Program-made: the position numbers and the translations under genes
In this document: piece by piece, positions 36,795 through 48,594 of the stretch
How positions within the stretch are numbered: position 1 is the stretch's first letter
How the letters are laid out: each line of letters begins with the position of its first letter
Notes under the pieces: generated by a model
What the model was told of the DNA's origin: nothing
Database searches by the model: none
What the model saw: the letters and a program-made list of their open reading frames with translations, nothing else
Source of the DNA: Arachis hypogaea
Lineage: Eukaryota > Streptophyta > Magnoliopsida > Fabales > Fabaceae
DNA: 64,000 nt
Assembly (NCBI RefSeq): GCF_003086295.3
Contig: NC_092050.1
Location: 155,750,699-155,814,698, forward strand
Direction of reading: 5' to 3'

Positions 36795-37511
36795 GTGAAC
36801 AGGAACCAAATGGCATCTCGTGGGCGCGGTCGTGAGCGTAATCGAGGTCAAAGACGGAGGGCTAATGAGGTAACCATACCAATAGATAGTTTGACCGATA
36901 TTGTGACCGCAATGACGAGTGTTGCTGCTGCCATTGGTACTGTTGCTGCCGTGACCATCCGAGTAATGGATGGGATGCAACCACAAGCTGGAACTGGCAA
37001 CAATGATGATAATGAATATGAAGGTGGACATAATGCTCCGAATACAAGGGTACCACTGAGTTATCTGGAGCAGGTTAACGTGGGTCAGGCAACGGGAGAA
37101 AGCTCAAGGAGGGCTGAGGTAGCAAGAAGTGATCACCGAGAACCCTTCACAAAGAAAAAGGGAAAGATTACACCGAGGAGCCAAACTTTCAAAAAGAATC
37201 GCTTTGTCGCTTCACATTCTCAGCGCTGGAGCAATGACCGAAGGAACGATAACCGTCTGGATCCGAATGCTGAAGGGAAAACTAGTACTCAACTGGATAA
37301 TTTAAGGTGCCCAAGGTGCAAGGAGTACCATCCAAACAGACCGTGCAGGGCCGGATTAGGCGTATGTTACAAGTGCGGGAGACCAGGGCATATGTCTTGG
37401 AATTGTCCATACAAAGAAAATCGGGATGCAATTGAATTTAATTCTCATAGCCGAGGTAATTTTAAACCATCAGGTAAATTTCTAATTTCCTTGCATACGG
37501 TTAATATGTAA
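36795..37511 (+). CDS. Gag-like protein without capsid core, with CCHC zinc knuckle
   Basis: An intact 238-codon ORF; a second ATG at 36810 (MASRGRGRERN) is the more usual Gypsy gag start. Residues 1-80 are a basic N-terminus, a hydrophobic/Ala helix and an acidic stretch. About 85-170 is Lys/Arg/Ser-rich linker. A degenerate CPRCKEYHPNRPC and a canonical CYKCGRPGHMSWNC (CX2CX4HX4C) follow at about 175-205. Normal Gypsy gag has a ~200-residue retrotrans_gag capsid domain between N-terminus and knuckle; it is missing here without loss of frame. The product could bind RNA but should not form particles. Whether it is expressed is unknown. Confidence 0.75.
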   Translation: MNRNQMASRGRGRERNRGQRRRANEVTIPIDSLTDIVTAMTSVAAAIGTVAAVTIRVMDGMQPQAGTGNNDDNEYEGGHNAPNTRVPLSYLEQVNVGQATGESSRRAEVARSDHREPFTKKKGKITPRSQTFKKNRFVASHSQRWSNDRRNDNRLDPNAEGKTSTQLDNLRCPRCKEYHPNRPCRAGLGVCYKCGRPGHMSWNCPYKENRDAIEFNSHSRGNFKPSGKFLISLHTVNM

Positions 37512-37796
37512 TACTCGTTCGTGATGTATGACAAGTTTCAGTAATCATGAGGTCCAAGTCGATAATTAGTCAAAAACTATTGGTTATTGAGACGGAGTGA
37601 CACTTAGCTACCTTAGAGGGGTGGTTAGACTTTTGAAGGTTAAGGATTAAGTAACGTAGTGGAAGCAGGTTGGACCATATCTAAGAAATTAGGAGTGTTG
37701 AAGGTTACGCAGAGTTATTGTTTGGAATTTAGTGACGGTGAAACTTTGAGGAAGAGGAGTAGAGCGAACACAGCCTTTAGATGTTAATTGTTAAGA

Positions 37797-38090
37797 GGTA
37801 AGTGGAGATGAAATCAAACCTCTATACGAGAGAGTTTCTAAGACAATTCTTGAAGGTGTGTCAGAACTTCCATTTCAGATAGAAAGCGAGTTTGTGATAG
37901 ACTTAGTGCCGGAAGCCAGATTAACTTCAATCGCACCACAAGCAAAGACATCATTATAATCGGTAGAATTTAGGATTGAGTGGAAGGGAGTACTAGAAGA
38001 GGGAATCACCTAACCAACTATTTCTTTGTGGGAAGCGTCGGTTATGCCGGAGAAGAAGGAAGAGAACGGTAGGAAACCTTATGCAGAGAG
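37797..38090 (+). pseudogene. Decayed Gypsy reverse transcriptase start
   Basis: Broken frames recall the pre-RT/RT region: a stretch like ELPFQIESEFVIDLVPEA, then LEEGIT...ISLWEASV...KKEENGRKPYAE. These match the positions of 'LPPxRxxEFxIDLVPGTAPIS', 'GFIRPSxSPWGAPV' and 'KKKDGxMR' in intact Gypsy pol. Several stops are present. Confidence 0.6.
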
Positions 38091-38545
38091 AGTGTGCTAA
38101 CGAATCTTCGCGATTTGATCTAATCCTTCTTTTGAAACCTACATTGACATTCGATCCGGAGCTCTTCCTAAATAGCTTGACTACCTTTCTAACTTTACTC
38201 CTTATGCGCATGAATATTGTTTCTTCCAGGATGAGTCTGAGCTTGTCTTGGTATAAGCGCGTAATCCTTGAATCTTGTATGCTCGCTATGACAAGAGTTG
38301 CCCCTATTCGCAAACCATGTTCTTCAGAATCAGCTGAGACTTTGTTGACTCTGTACGCTCTGTTCTTCCTACAAAAGGTCTCTAATTTGAACTCTTTTCT
38401 TGAGATGCACCCAAGTTCCTCTCCTTGTGTATTCCATCATTTCGGTATAATCCTGATTAACCGTGTACAAGATTTCCTTTCTGACTCATTACGAACACCG
38501 TTTGTATTGCTCATTCATTTTTCGAGCTTAATGTCCTTTTGAAAA
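38091..38545. other. Unassigned internal Gypsy segment, open on both strands
   Basis: Reading frames of 153 codons (plus, 38081-38542) and 106 codons (minus, 37993-38313) overlap. Neither shows a motif I can name. Composition is more balanced than its surroundings. It may be an inverted or foreign piece within the element. Confidence 0.3.
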
Positions 38546-40115
38546 TTAACTCGAGCCTATATTAGTATCACGTATAGAATATAGTTGTGACTGTGGAAAT
38601 GTTGATTCCTTAAGAGCATGACTTTTGGATACAAAAGATAAAGCAGGTAAGCATGCGCCGTCAAAAAGAGTTTTGGAGCTTTAAATTCTTGTCGAACACA
38701 AAGCCTATGATTAGTTTAATGCGCTAGAAATACACCGGTTACATAGATACCCGAATATGAAGAGAGCTTTCAAACTCCAAGAGAATGATTAACCCCAAAT
38801 CCAGTAATTAGAATACCCGAACTTATTTAACAACTCAGAATTAGTGCGATACATTACCAGAGGGGTTTAGGATACGTGTAAATACAACATCGTGAAGTGG
38901 TAACGGACGCCCTGAGTAAGAAGTTTTTGGGGAAATGCTTGGATATAAATTTCGGAGAAAGGAAGGCTAGATAAGTTGGAACTTTAAATTGGATATTAAG
39001 GGAATAGCTAAAGGAGTCAAACTAAATCTATTGCAGTTTTAACACATAGCAAAGACGAAATGCAGGAAGCGTGAGGGGACGATAAAGACCTACCGAGGAT
39101 GTCGAAGTCTGGCAAACGAAAGGGAACTAAGAAAGATTTATATGTTTAATGTCGAAATAGAGATTATAAAGTCAAAGACTTAAGGAGTGCAATAACGGTG
39201 ATAAGGGGCTACTAAGAGTACCGAAGCCGGTTGAATCCAGAAGACACCAAGAGAGGGTTATGTGTTGAGGTCGGAAGTTGAAATAAGAAACTGTTGTTAG
39301 AAGCTTACAAGAGAAATTTTTGAAGTTACCTTGAGATTTCTAAAACCTACCACGAATCAAAGAAGATATTTTGAGCAGACAGAAATGAAGAACGAGGTGG
39401 AAATCTATGTGATTACAAGTTTGACGTATGAGAAAGAAATGAGAGACCACCAGAAACCATTCGAAATGCCACAGTCGTCGAAGGTTCTACATTAAAGGTA
39501 AAAGGGAATAGCTATCGATTTCGTAATAGATTGCCAAGGTCTAAGACAAAAGGTGATACTGTTAGGGAATCGTGGATCAAGTGATCAAGTCCGTTTTGCC
39601 CATCGGAGCAAATTACTTATTAGGAAAACCAACAAGACTATACATCAGGGAGAAGGTGAGACTCTACAGTATGCTAAACAGCCTTTGAATTAATTGGAAA
39701 CTGGAACATCGAATGTCTTAATTCCTGAATTTGATAGCCGAGACAACAGAGGAAAAGTTACGCAAATTTGAGTAAAGATTCTCATTATGGGAGCCGACAA
39801 AAGAGTAAGGCAGATCTAAGAAGTTAAATCCCGCCAAGTTAGCCTATTTCAAATTTTGGAGAGTATTGATGGTCAGTGGCGTGCCAAATAGTTTTTGTCA
39901 TACCTTTCGAACCTATTCCAACATACTCCGTATGTCGTAACTTCTGAAGCACGCCTTTAAATCAAATTCATGTCTTACAACCTAAGCCAGCTTAAATGAA
40001 AGGAGATGGACGTATCGAGTGACGAAGTCGGTTTCAAGAAACTCTGAATATGCCAAAGGACTACCCACACCTCTTTTCAGATAATTGAATCTGAATTTTG
40101 AGGGCAAAATTCCTA
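38546..40115 (+). pseudogene. Decayed Gypsy RNase H and integrase
   Basis: At about 38895-38935 a REVVTDALSKK-like relic matches the end of RNase H (NVVADALSRK). At about 39500-39690 relics such as AIDFVI and FAHR...NYLLGKP..LYIRE follow the integrase core (AMDFV...VDRLTKSAHF...IREIV). Stops and shifts are throughout. No functional polymerase or integrase can be made. Confidence 0.65.
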
Positions 40116-40130
40116 ATTTTGTGGGTAGAA
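40101..40130 (+). promoter_or_regulatory. Gypsy polypurine-tract region
   Basis: GAGGGCAAAATT...GTGGGTAGAA immediately precedes the TGTAAACC start of the 3' LTR. This is the usual position and form of the plus-strand primer in Gypsy elements. Confidence 0.6.
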
Positions 40131-43100
40131 TGTAAACCCCGCTAAAATCGGAAAATAATTAGTCAATAAATCGAATTTTAAATAGGAAAATTAAAAATAC
40201 AAAACTAGTATCAAAATAGGATAGAGCTCGTCAAAACGAGAATTTTGATACCAATTTCGAAAATTTGGCCCAAAATCGGACCGGAAGGACCGAATCGGTT
40301 GAACCGGGGCACAAACCGAGCCCGTGGGTCCAACCGGACCCATAATATAAAGGAAACAGCAGCCTTCTTCTTCCTCATTAGTTGCTGCAACGCCAAAACA
40401 GAATTGGAGGAAAGGGAGAGAAGCTCTCAAACCCTAACCCTTTGATCCACCATAACTCCTCCGTCCGGGCTCCGATCGCCGCACTGTTCGCGGCCACACG
40501 CTCAGCGCGTCGAGCTCTACTTTTCTATCCGAACAATTTCACTGGTAAGCCTCCTATTAAGTTCAGAATCCCTATCCCTCTTTCTTTGGTAAACTTGGAA
40601 ACCTATGGTGAATCTTGTCCAATTTCTATGTTCTAGGTTCAAGTTAGCTTCCGGAACTTGTGGGCTCAAGCTATTGAGCATATGGGTATGGTAAGAACAC
40701 CCTAACCCTAGCTCAATCTTGTTTTTGGTAATAGAAAACTGAATTGGAACATATATATGTGTATTAGGTGTAGTTTAAGAGGGTGTTTATGCATTGGACT
40801 TGAATTTGGATTACTTGGAGCTTTGTTGGTGACAAGGCTTACTTTGGGGCTATTTGATTGAGCTTGGAGGGGCTGTGATTTTGAGTTGTGAGGCTGCCTT
40901 GGGTGAACTAAGTGATCGGCCAAGGTATGGTTCAAGTTTCGCACGTTTAATATTTACGGTGTTGTGAAAACTTAGGTTAGAGGAACCATAGGATAAGTTG
41001 AATTGTTTGTTCTATTTAATGATTAGCCTTGTAATGTTGTTGGAATAGATTTGTTGGTGGCTATATATATTGGAATTATGAGGTGTGGAAGTTATTAATG
41101 GTGTGCTCTTATATTTATTTATGATGGATTAGGATTGGTGTTTGTTAATAAGGGTGTAGAGTTGTGTTGTGGTGGTATTGCATTTGCTGTAACTAATTAT
41201 GTAATGATCAGAATGGCATGAGACTAAGTCTGGGATAAACTTGGGAATATAAAGAACTAAACTGGAAAATTTGGGACCTTTTTGTTAAATATACAATTTA
41301 TGGCAAATTTTTAAAGTTAGGTTGTTAAATCTGTCCTGCAGCAGAAAAGGTTAAACAGGACAGCAACTTGTTTGTCTTGCTGCGACTTCTACGAGTTGAG
41401 TTTTGGAGCAAAACTAATTTTGTTATAAAATTTGATTAACTTGCTTCATTGCTCTAAAACTTCAGAATTTTAAGGGTTGAGGATTGGGAGTTGTGAATTT
41501 TTTAATATTGGTAGTCAAAACTGAAAAGAAACAGATTTCAGCAAGCTATGCATCAACTTCCAATACTTGTAACTCTTAGAATTGAATAGCAATTGGGTTG
41601 CAACCAAGACACAGTTGTTTCTGAATGAGCTAGGAGTTTCCAAATCAAAATTTAGCTTAATTGGAGTTTTGTAATAAAAGTTATTCAAATTGAAAGGTAC
41701 TAGGCTTGTTGGTTTCAAAAACAGATTTTGACTCATTTTTACTTAACTTCCAGGTAATGTAACTTCTTTATTAAAAATGATATTAACTCAGAACCAATTG
41801 AGAAAGAAACCTGGATGAGTGAAGTGTAACTACATTAATTTTTAAAGTCATTGGATTTAACTTGAATTTTATATTGAATTTTGAATATCACATGCTGTTG
41901 CTGTTTTTCTGGTTTTATGCACTGCAGAACAGTCACTGTTTTTCCTTTATTCCTAAAGCTAGAAAAATCAGAAAATTATGATCTTTAATTTGTTAGAAAT
42001 CTTATTTCAAGATGAATGCCTGGACATAAAGTTTGCGCAATTCCGAGTTCATTTGTTATATTAAAAACAGAAAAGGAAATAGAGTGTCGAGGATGTCTTA
42101 GTGATAGTCATGGGTTCGAGAAGTTAAAGTTTAACCTTCGTGTGATGTGACTGATTTAATGTTAGAGTTGGGTTGATTTTAAGATTATTCGATAATAAGA
42201 AGGTTGAGAAGGGTTTGATAAATAGTTTGGTCAGGATGCAGAAAGGATAATTAAGATGAATTATAAGGGAATGATGATGAAAAATGTGAAAGGGAGGTTG
42301 TTTATAAAAGGAGTTAACATGCCATGGCTTTGATGAATGATTAAATAATGATTATGATTATGAAATGGCTTATGAATGATGATATCTGAGATACGAGTTT
42401 TCCTGGGTAAAAACCGTGGCTCGCCACCACGTGTTCTAGGTCGATTCTCGATACTCTGTTAACCCTACGTCGTAAGGGTGACCGGGCACGTATAAATTCC
42501 CGGGTATGGATAACCCCCATTGAGTGATTTATATGATGATTGAATGTAAACTCTATGCATAGACTCTTAGGGATGCGCGACGGGAGACAGTCTAAGGTTT
42601 TTGGACTTGTCGGGTTGGCTGGATAACCGACAGATGGGCCCCATCAGCCATAGGACAGGCATGCATCATATGCATTTGTTTGTTTTGATTGCTATGCATT
42701 TCCTGGGTTTGCCTAATTGATATATATCACCTGCTATCTGTTATACTTGCTATTTGTACTATCTGCTCATTACTTGTGCGTGACCTTGTTTGGTTGCTTG
42801 TTTCTGTTGCATTGTGAATGATGGAGGGATGGAGGAAAAGGAGAAATGGTTTGGTGTTAGATTAGGATTGAAATTGAGTAAGTTAGGTAGATTTAGAATA
42901 CCTACCCCTGTTATAGCTTCTGTTTAGTAATTAAGTTGGATAATTGTATAACGGAGTTCTAGGATTGCCTATGGCATTCTCAGGACCGTATTTCTTATGC
43001 GCGTGGCACTTTTACCATGCTGAGAACCTCCGGTTCTCATTCCATATTGTATTGTTGTTTTTCAGATGCAGGTCGAGAGGCTCCTCGCTAGGCGTCTGGA

Positions 43101-43594
43101 TCCTGGAAAGCGAAGTAGTCCTTGGGTGTATTTTGGTTTTCTATTTGTATATATGTATATATGTATTTAGCTTACTCTCCAAGAAACTTATATATGCTGC
43201 TCCTCTTAGAGGTTGAGGGAGAGATAGGAGTTTATTTTGGTATTTTGGTATATTTTGGAGATACCTATGTATATTCATATGTATATATATATATCCTCTG
43301 GCCAGCCTTAGCTTCGCAGGCTAAGTCAGGGGTTAGTTATGCTGTTTCCTTGGCTTTCCTTTATTCTTTTGCTTAACTTTATCATGTTCCTATTAGGTTT
43401 CTTAGCACGCAAGTAATCCTTTCCTGAGCGTTGCGCTTTTTGTTTTGCGATTTTATTTTACCCGTTTTTCAAGGCTCCTAGTTAAGTATCTTTTCTCTAT
43501 TATTATATATATATTACTATTCTTAGAGGTCGTAATACCTTACTAACTCAGTCTTATGACTTAAGCATAAGATTAAGTATGGTAGGGTGTTACA
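40131..43594 (+). repeat. Gypsy 3' LTR, 3464 bp
   Basis: Near-identical to 33078-36592 apart from scattered substitutions and the shorter TA tract. It is followed by the AATCA duplication (43595-43599). Confidence 0.95.
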
Positions 43595-44010
43595 AATCAC
43601 AATCTCCAAATAAGTCTAAAGATTTTTCGAATTTGAAAATATTTTTATAGATGAATAGTTTTTTCGTTGAATTTTCATCCAAATTTATAAAATTATATCC
43701 AAAACCTACAAAAAGACCAATACACCACAAAAAAAAATTATTTTAGATTTAAATTTAGATTTCAAATATAAAAAAGAAAAAAAGAAAAAACAGAAAAAAG
43801 AACAAGTAAGCATACACAAATAAATAGAGAAACTAAAAAAGAGAATACGGAGGAGGAGAGTGTGGAGAAAAGAAGAGCAGTAGTGGAACAATGTGAACGA
43901 CTAAGGAGAGAAAGGCGGCCCTCAGGGTGCTTTGTTTAGTGCTTTAATTTTGTTAACAATATATATCTGCAAAGTTCTAGTATAGCAAATTGGCAACCTA
44001 TTTAATTTTA

Positions 44011-44378
44011 GAGTAAAATATATTTTTTGTTCTCTAAGTTTAGTAAAAGTTTTAAAAATATTCTTAAATTTTATTTTGTTTTAATTTTGTCCCAAAAATT
44101 TTCGATTTGCATCAAATATACCCTCAACGGCTAAATTTTTAAAAAAATTAAGACCAATTTAACAATAATGCATGAAAAGTATGCTTGATTTGCTTTTGTT
44201 AAGAGTTATTCTTATGAAATTGTTGTTGAATTAATCTTAAATTTTTTGAAAAATTAGTCGTCAGGGATATATTTGATGCAAATCAAAAATTTTTTGGATA
44301 AAATTGAAACAAAATAAAACTTAGAGAAATATTTTTAAAATTTTTATCAAATTTTAGAAACAAAAATATACTTTACCC
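44011..44378. mobile_element. MULE-type MITE, 368 bp
   Basis: Terminal inverted repeats start GAGTAAAATATATTTTT and GGGTAAAGTATATTTTT. Perfect 9-bp flanks TTAATTTTA are at 44002-44010 and 44379-44387. It is absent from D1, which reads straight through the site near 19165. Confidence 0.9.
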
Positions 44379-44459
44379 TTAATTTTACTACTTGATAAGG
44401 ATGTCACCACATGATAATATAATTGTGATAAATTCTAATCTCAAACTTTAACTTAAAAC

Positions 44460-44540
44460 GCCAATGAGTAATAGCTCAAATGATATAGTCTCCCCAGAGG
44501 TTGCGGGTTCGAGTCTCCTATCTTTGGTAAAAAAAAAAAT
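44460..44540 (+). mobile_element. Very short tRNA-derived SINE, 81 bp
   Basis: The insertion has a box-A-like TAGCTCAAATG, a box-B GGTTCGAGTCT and a 3' A-tract. It is flanked by a perfect 15-bp duplication (44445-44459 and 44541-44555). D1 and D3 lack it. Tail and TSD length indicate LINE-type retroposition. Confidence 0.85.
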
Positions 44541-45235
44541 ACTTTAACTTAAAACAATGAGTTATACTTGATAAGCTTCATGTAATTTTTTACTCTTTTT
44601 GACTATCAACTTATTTAATAAACATCACTGTTTTCTTTCTTAAAACTTCTCTGTTTTACCAATATTTACCATCTTAAATAAGTAATCTTTTAATTTATGA
44701 AACTTCTATCAATTTCTAAAAATTTTAATTCAATTTAAATTCTCCAACTTGATTATAAATTATTGATAAATTTAGTTTAATTTTCAACCATTTTGAATCA
44801 AGCTAAACAATTAGAAGAATTTAGCATGTTTATTTTTGTTTAAATAATAGAAGTTGCTATTAACTAAGCTATTCCTCCTTCTTAATAAAAAAACATAAGT
44901 TATTCATTTATTTATAATTGATTAGTACATTTAAAATCAATAGTTATTTTCATGTCACATCTCACATGAAAATAATATTACAAATTATTAAATAATTTAA
45001 TATATTTAATTAAATAAATTATCTAACGATTTAAAATATTATTTTATATAAAAGTATTTTCATAAAATATCTCTTTTAAAATAAAAGAAAATAGTCATAT
45101 TTTCTATCTAAACTTTGACTTAAACTTTTAGTTAGGATTTTTCTTTCAACAATTTTGTTTGATTTTTAAAAATTGCTTCTAACGCAATGGGGAATAATGA
45201 GGATCGAAGCTTGTTGTTTTGCCTCTTCGAAACAC

Positions 45236-45847
45236 GAAATGTAACATGATGTGTATATAATAAAAGATCAACTAATAAATTAAGTATTATATATTTATAT
45301 ATAAATATTTATTATTTAATTTATTTTATATTTTAATATATATTTTATATTTGATGGTTGCATCACTAATTATTAATGCACCGTTTATAGTATGGGCATA
45401 AATGTCACGTATAATATAAGCGGCAAACTGTGTTACACCTTATAATTAGGGAATAAGTACGAAAAGTTTCTAGTTATCTGTGACTGTGGACAAGTACTAG
45501 TCTTCAAAAATAAACGCGTAATAGTGGAGATGGTGCAATTTCCCATATATAACTAAGAGTCAAATCTACATTTAACGACATATCCATGACCATGCGGCCA
45601 TATCCTCCTCGCAGCATCAGCCACATGTCATTGCCTACATCTTCATGTTTGATCAGAAAGGTGCTAGTCAATTGCTTTAGCTTGCTTAATCATATATTTT
45701 TAGCTAGTTAATATTAGTGATGATGTCCATACATTCAACATTGGTAAGGTAATGAATAATATAATCCTTGTCCTTACTATTTCGCTATGAAGAGTACATA
45801 TCTCTTTGTAACTTTGTATACAATGTAACTAACACTAATTAACTAAA
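45236..45847. repeat. Single copy of the ~615-bp unit (D2)
   Basis: It aligns with the D1 array units from GAAATGTAACATG to AATTAACTAA and lacks the last ~27 bp. Confidence 0.9.
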
Positions 45848-46554
45848 CTATTCCTCCTTCTTAATAAAAAAAACATAAGTTATTCATTTCTTTATAATTG
45901 ATTAGTACATTTAAAATCAATAGTTGTTTTCATGTCACATCTCACATGAAAATAATATTATAAATTATTAAATAATTTAATATATTTAATTAAATAAATT
46001 TAAATAAATTATCGAACGATTTATAATATTATTTTATATAAAAGTATTTTCATAAAATATCTCTTTTAAAATAAAAAAATAGTCATCTTTTCTATCTAAA
46101 CTTTGACTTGAACTTTTAGTTAAGATTTTTCTTTCAACAATTTTGTTTGATTTTTTAAAAGGAGGCCACTTACATAAAGATATAAAAAATATCTTTTTTT
46201 AAAGATGTGTATACGTGCCATAATATGATTGGACATCCTTATTAAACCGGTTAATAAACTATTTTTTATTAAATTAGAATAAAATCGATTTATTATAGCA
46301 AAAATAATAAACCTAATTGTTGGTATTATAATTATTAGATCCGATTTGTTCCGATCGATTTACACAATATAAACCGAATTATATTTAAATTTTTTGATAA
46401 AAAATAAATATATTCTTAATTTTTTATTTTACAGACATTTAAGTCCCTAATAATTTAAAAATACAATTAAATTTCTAAAAAAAATTCTAACTCTAATCCC
46501 TTATCCTTCCCCAAGCCCAAATCCAAGCCTAATCTCTCCCTAATCTATCAAGGT

Positions 46555-46708
46555 AACTCGAAAATTAAAAAAATCTAGCCCTAACGTCTCGTTCCTCTGC
46601 CTTTTCTTACTGAAGCTCGAGCTCTCATCTCTTTGCTCACCGGCTCAATCTTAAGCTCACTTTCCTTCCAGGATTCGGAGCCACTTCGCACTTTCATCTA
46701 CCTGTTTG
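46555..46708 (+). other. Exon-like GC-rich patch with splice donor
   Basis: A pyrimidine-rich, leader-like stretch in AT-rich DNA ends CTGTTTG/GTACGTTCC, followed by T-rich intron-like DNA. It may be a captured 5' leader exon. No protein was recognised. Confidence 0.35.
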
Positions 46709-47424
46709 GTACGTTCCGTTTCTCTTTCTTATTTTTTTTAATATTTTTTATATGTAATTTTTTGTTTTCGTTTTTCTTTATTGTTAATTAGATTGTTAAT
46801 TCCTTGTCTTCTAGTTGCCAATTTGTTGTTTTGTTTCTATTTTTTGAAGCATGATCTGAATTGGTGCGACTTAAGAGGAACGAACGAGAAACAGTTGTTG
46901 GATGGATAGGTTGATTGATTCATTGTTCAAGCAATAGCATTACTAGTTAAAATAAATGGTTATGGTTATGCCTTTCTGGTTTAATTAAGAGGTGATTTGA
47001 ATTCTGATCAATAAATACACTATGCAGTATCAACAGAGATAATGTAGTTTGATATGCTAGAATCTAACTTAAAAAGTATACACCTAACCTAATCTAATGT
47101 ACTATTATCTAAGCTGGAGCCTTGAAGTTCTGCTTATTCTTGTGCTTTCGCCGATAAATTCTGTTTGATAGTTCCCTAAGATAGCTAATTGCTCAATCTT
47201 TCTTTGATTTTAGAATATCCGACTGTACTATATTTAAAACTAACACCTTTCCCTTCAGTTTAAGGATTGCAGCATTGATTTGTAAATAATCAGTGGGGTT
47301 GCTGTTGGTTGTTGAACCCATGGTTATCAAAAACTTTTCAAACAGCATGTTTTGTGTAGAAGTTTGCTCATACAAGAGTGGTTTTCAAGTAAAGGTCTAA
47401 TGTAATTTCGCTACATTAGCTTCA

Positions 47425-47935
47425 TGAAGAGCTGAGAAAATGAGTTACATGAAAGACCAACCACGTTCCTCAGTAAAACACCAAAAATCAGAAAGCAATA
47501 GCACCTATAATACTGGAGAATCCAACCCTGGAAATAACCTTTGGACAGATGGGCTTATTTGCGCTTTTGAATTTGTTCAAGGACGAAAAAAACCAATTAA
47601 ACATAAGTCCCCATTGAAGATCTCAGACAAACTAAATTTGGATGTTTATCAGTGCAAGAGGTCTGGCACTTGAGAAGGTTTAACACATGCTGCTTCTGGC
47701 AGGCCAGATAAAGATAATCTCTCACATCATTCATCTGTAAATTCCTTGAGGGACAGTTCGCTTGGTGCCTCCGATGATGACAAAGAGAGCCAGGTTTCTC
47801 AGGGTGGCCAATTTAATGCTGCATGAAAATACGAGGGTGGTCACTGGGTACCGATTGGATGGAAAAGAATTGTACAACTTGTATAAACAGTTCAGTTCCA
47901 TGAATTGGGTTGCTGGCTTGCTGGTTGCTAGGTTC
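47425..47935 (+). pseudogene. Captured gene fragment, probably CorA-like Mg transporter N-terminal region
   Basis: One frame reads SYMKDQPRSSVKHQKSES, then LWTDGLICAFEFVQGRKKP, a TGA (47672), continued open frame with ASDDDKESQVSQGG, another TGA (about 47823) and KYEGGHWVPIGWKRIVQLV followed by TAA. The combination 'LWTDGLICAFEFV' and 'HWVPIGWxRIxxLVxTVQ' recalls plant CorA-like family proteins (At1g29820/At2g42950 type) from memory. Three stops in an otherwise coherent frame mark decay. The acidic Ser-rich linker and lack of membrane segments fit an N-terminal piece. Family assignment is tentative. Confidence 0.45.
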
Positions 47936-48594
47936 CAATGGTGGCAGACTCTGGCACTTGTAGAGCCATAGCTAACCAACCCTTTCTCTCTCTCATGTAT
48001 TATATAATGTATATATAGAAATGAATAGATGTATACTAGATCCAAGGAAAGGTCATTAGGGTAGAAACATGCTGTTATTTGTGATTTGTACATAGACTTA
48101 TTCATTTTCATTGTGAAATAAATTGAGAAACTTTTGAGAAAGGACAATGGGGGGTTCATGGCTGTTACCTGAGCTTTAATTTAGAAGAGAATACCCTGTT
48201 AATTTTCATTTCCAATTCTTAATTATGGTGCAGTTACATTTGGCTCTTTGATATTTTATCTACTTCACTTTGATCAATTGTCAAATTTTAAACCAATTAA
48301 ACATGAATAAAAGTTATTAATAGTTTATCATTGACTAACAAAATATTAATTGTTATCATTTTATAAATCTCAAACCATGTATATTTATTGATCTTGTTAC
48401 AACGATAAGATTTGCTTGACTTCAAAGATCACAGACACAAATATTACAGTCTCTTAATTTCTACGGATAAATGAGTACACATCTGTTATAGTGGTATGAG
48501 AAGTTATTCATTGGATTAGAAATTCCTAGTTGAAAAAATGAAAATAAATTGACAAATGATCATTCCAAGAGGCACTAATTTTGAGATGCATGTT

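Larger units (their letters stand above)
33078..43594 (+). mobile_element. Complete-ended but non-autonomous Ty3/Gypsy element, 10.5 kb
   Basis: LTRs 33078-36592 and 40131-43594 (TGTAAACC...TGTTACA) flank 3.5 kb of internal DNA. A PBS, a gag-like ORF, decayed pol and a PPT lie inside, and AATCA duplications flank the element. The LTRs differ at roughly one base in 80-100 by eye plus a (TA)n length change, so insertion was recent. The pol remnants follow RT, RNase H, integrase order, as in Gypsy elements. This is presumably a defective family moved by an autonomous partner. Peanut has such a pair (FIDEL and Feral, recalled from literature); identity with Feral is untested. Confidence 0.92.
43595..46160. 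repeat. Duplicated block D2, second part, with an internal re-duplication
   Basis: It continues 18726-20655 of D1 and then one ~612-bp unit (45236-45847). At 45848 the sequence jumps back and repeats the 44868-45180 segment (to 46160), interrupted there by the large MULE. The resumed copy runs 52454-52852. Confidence 0.85.
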
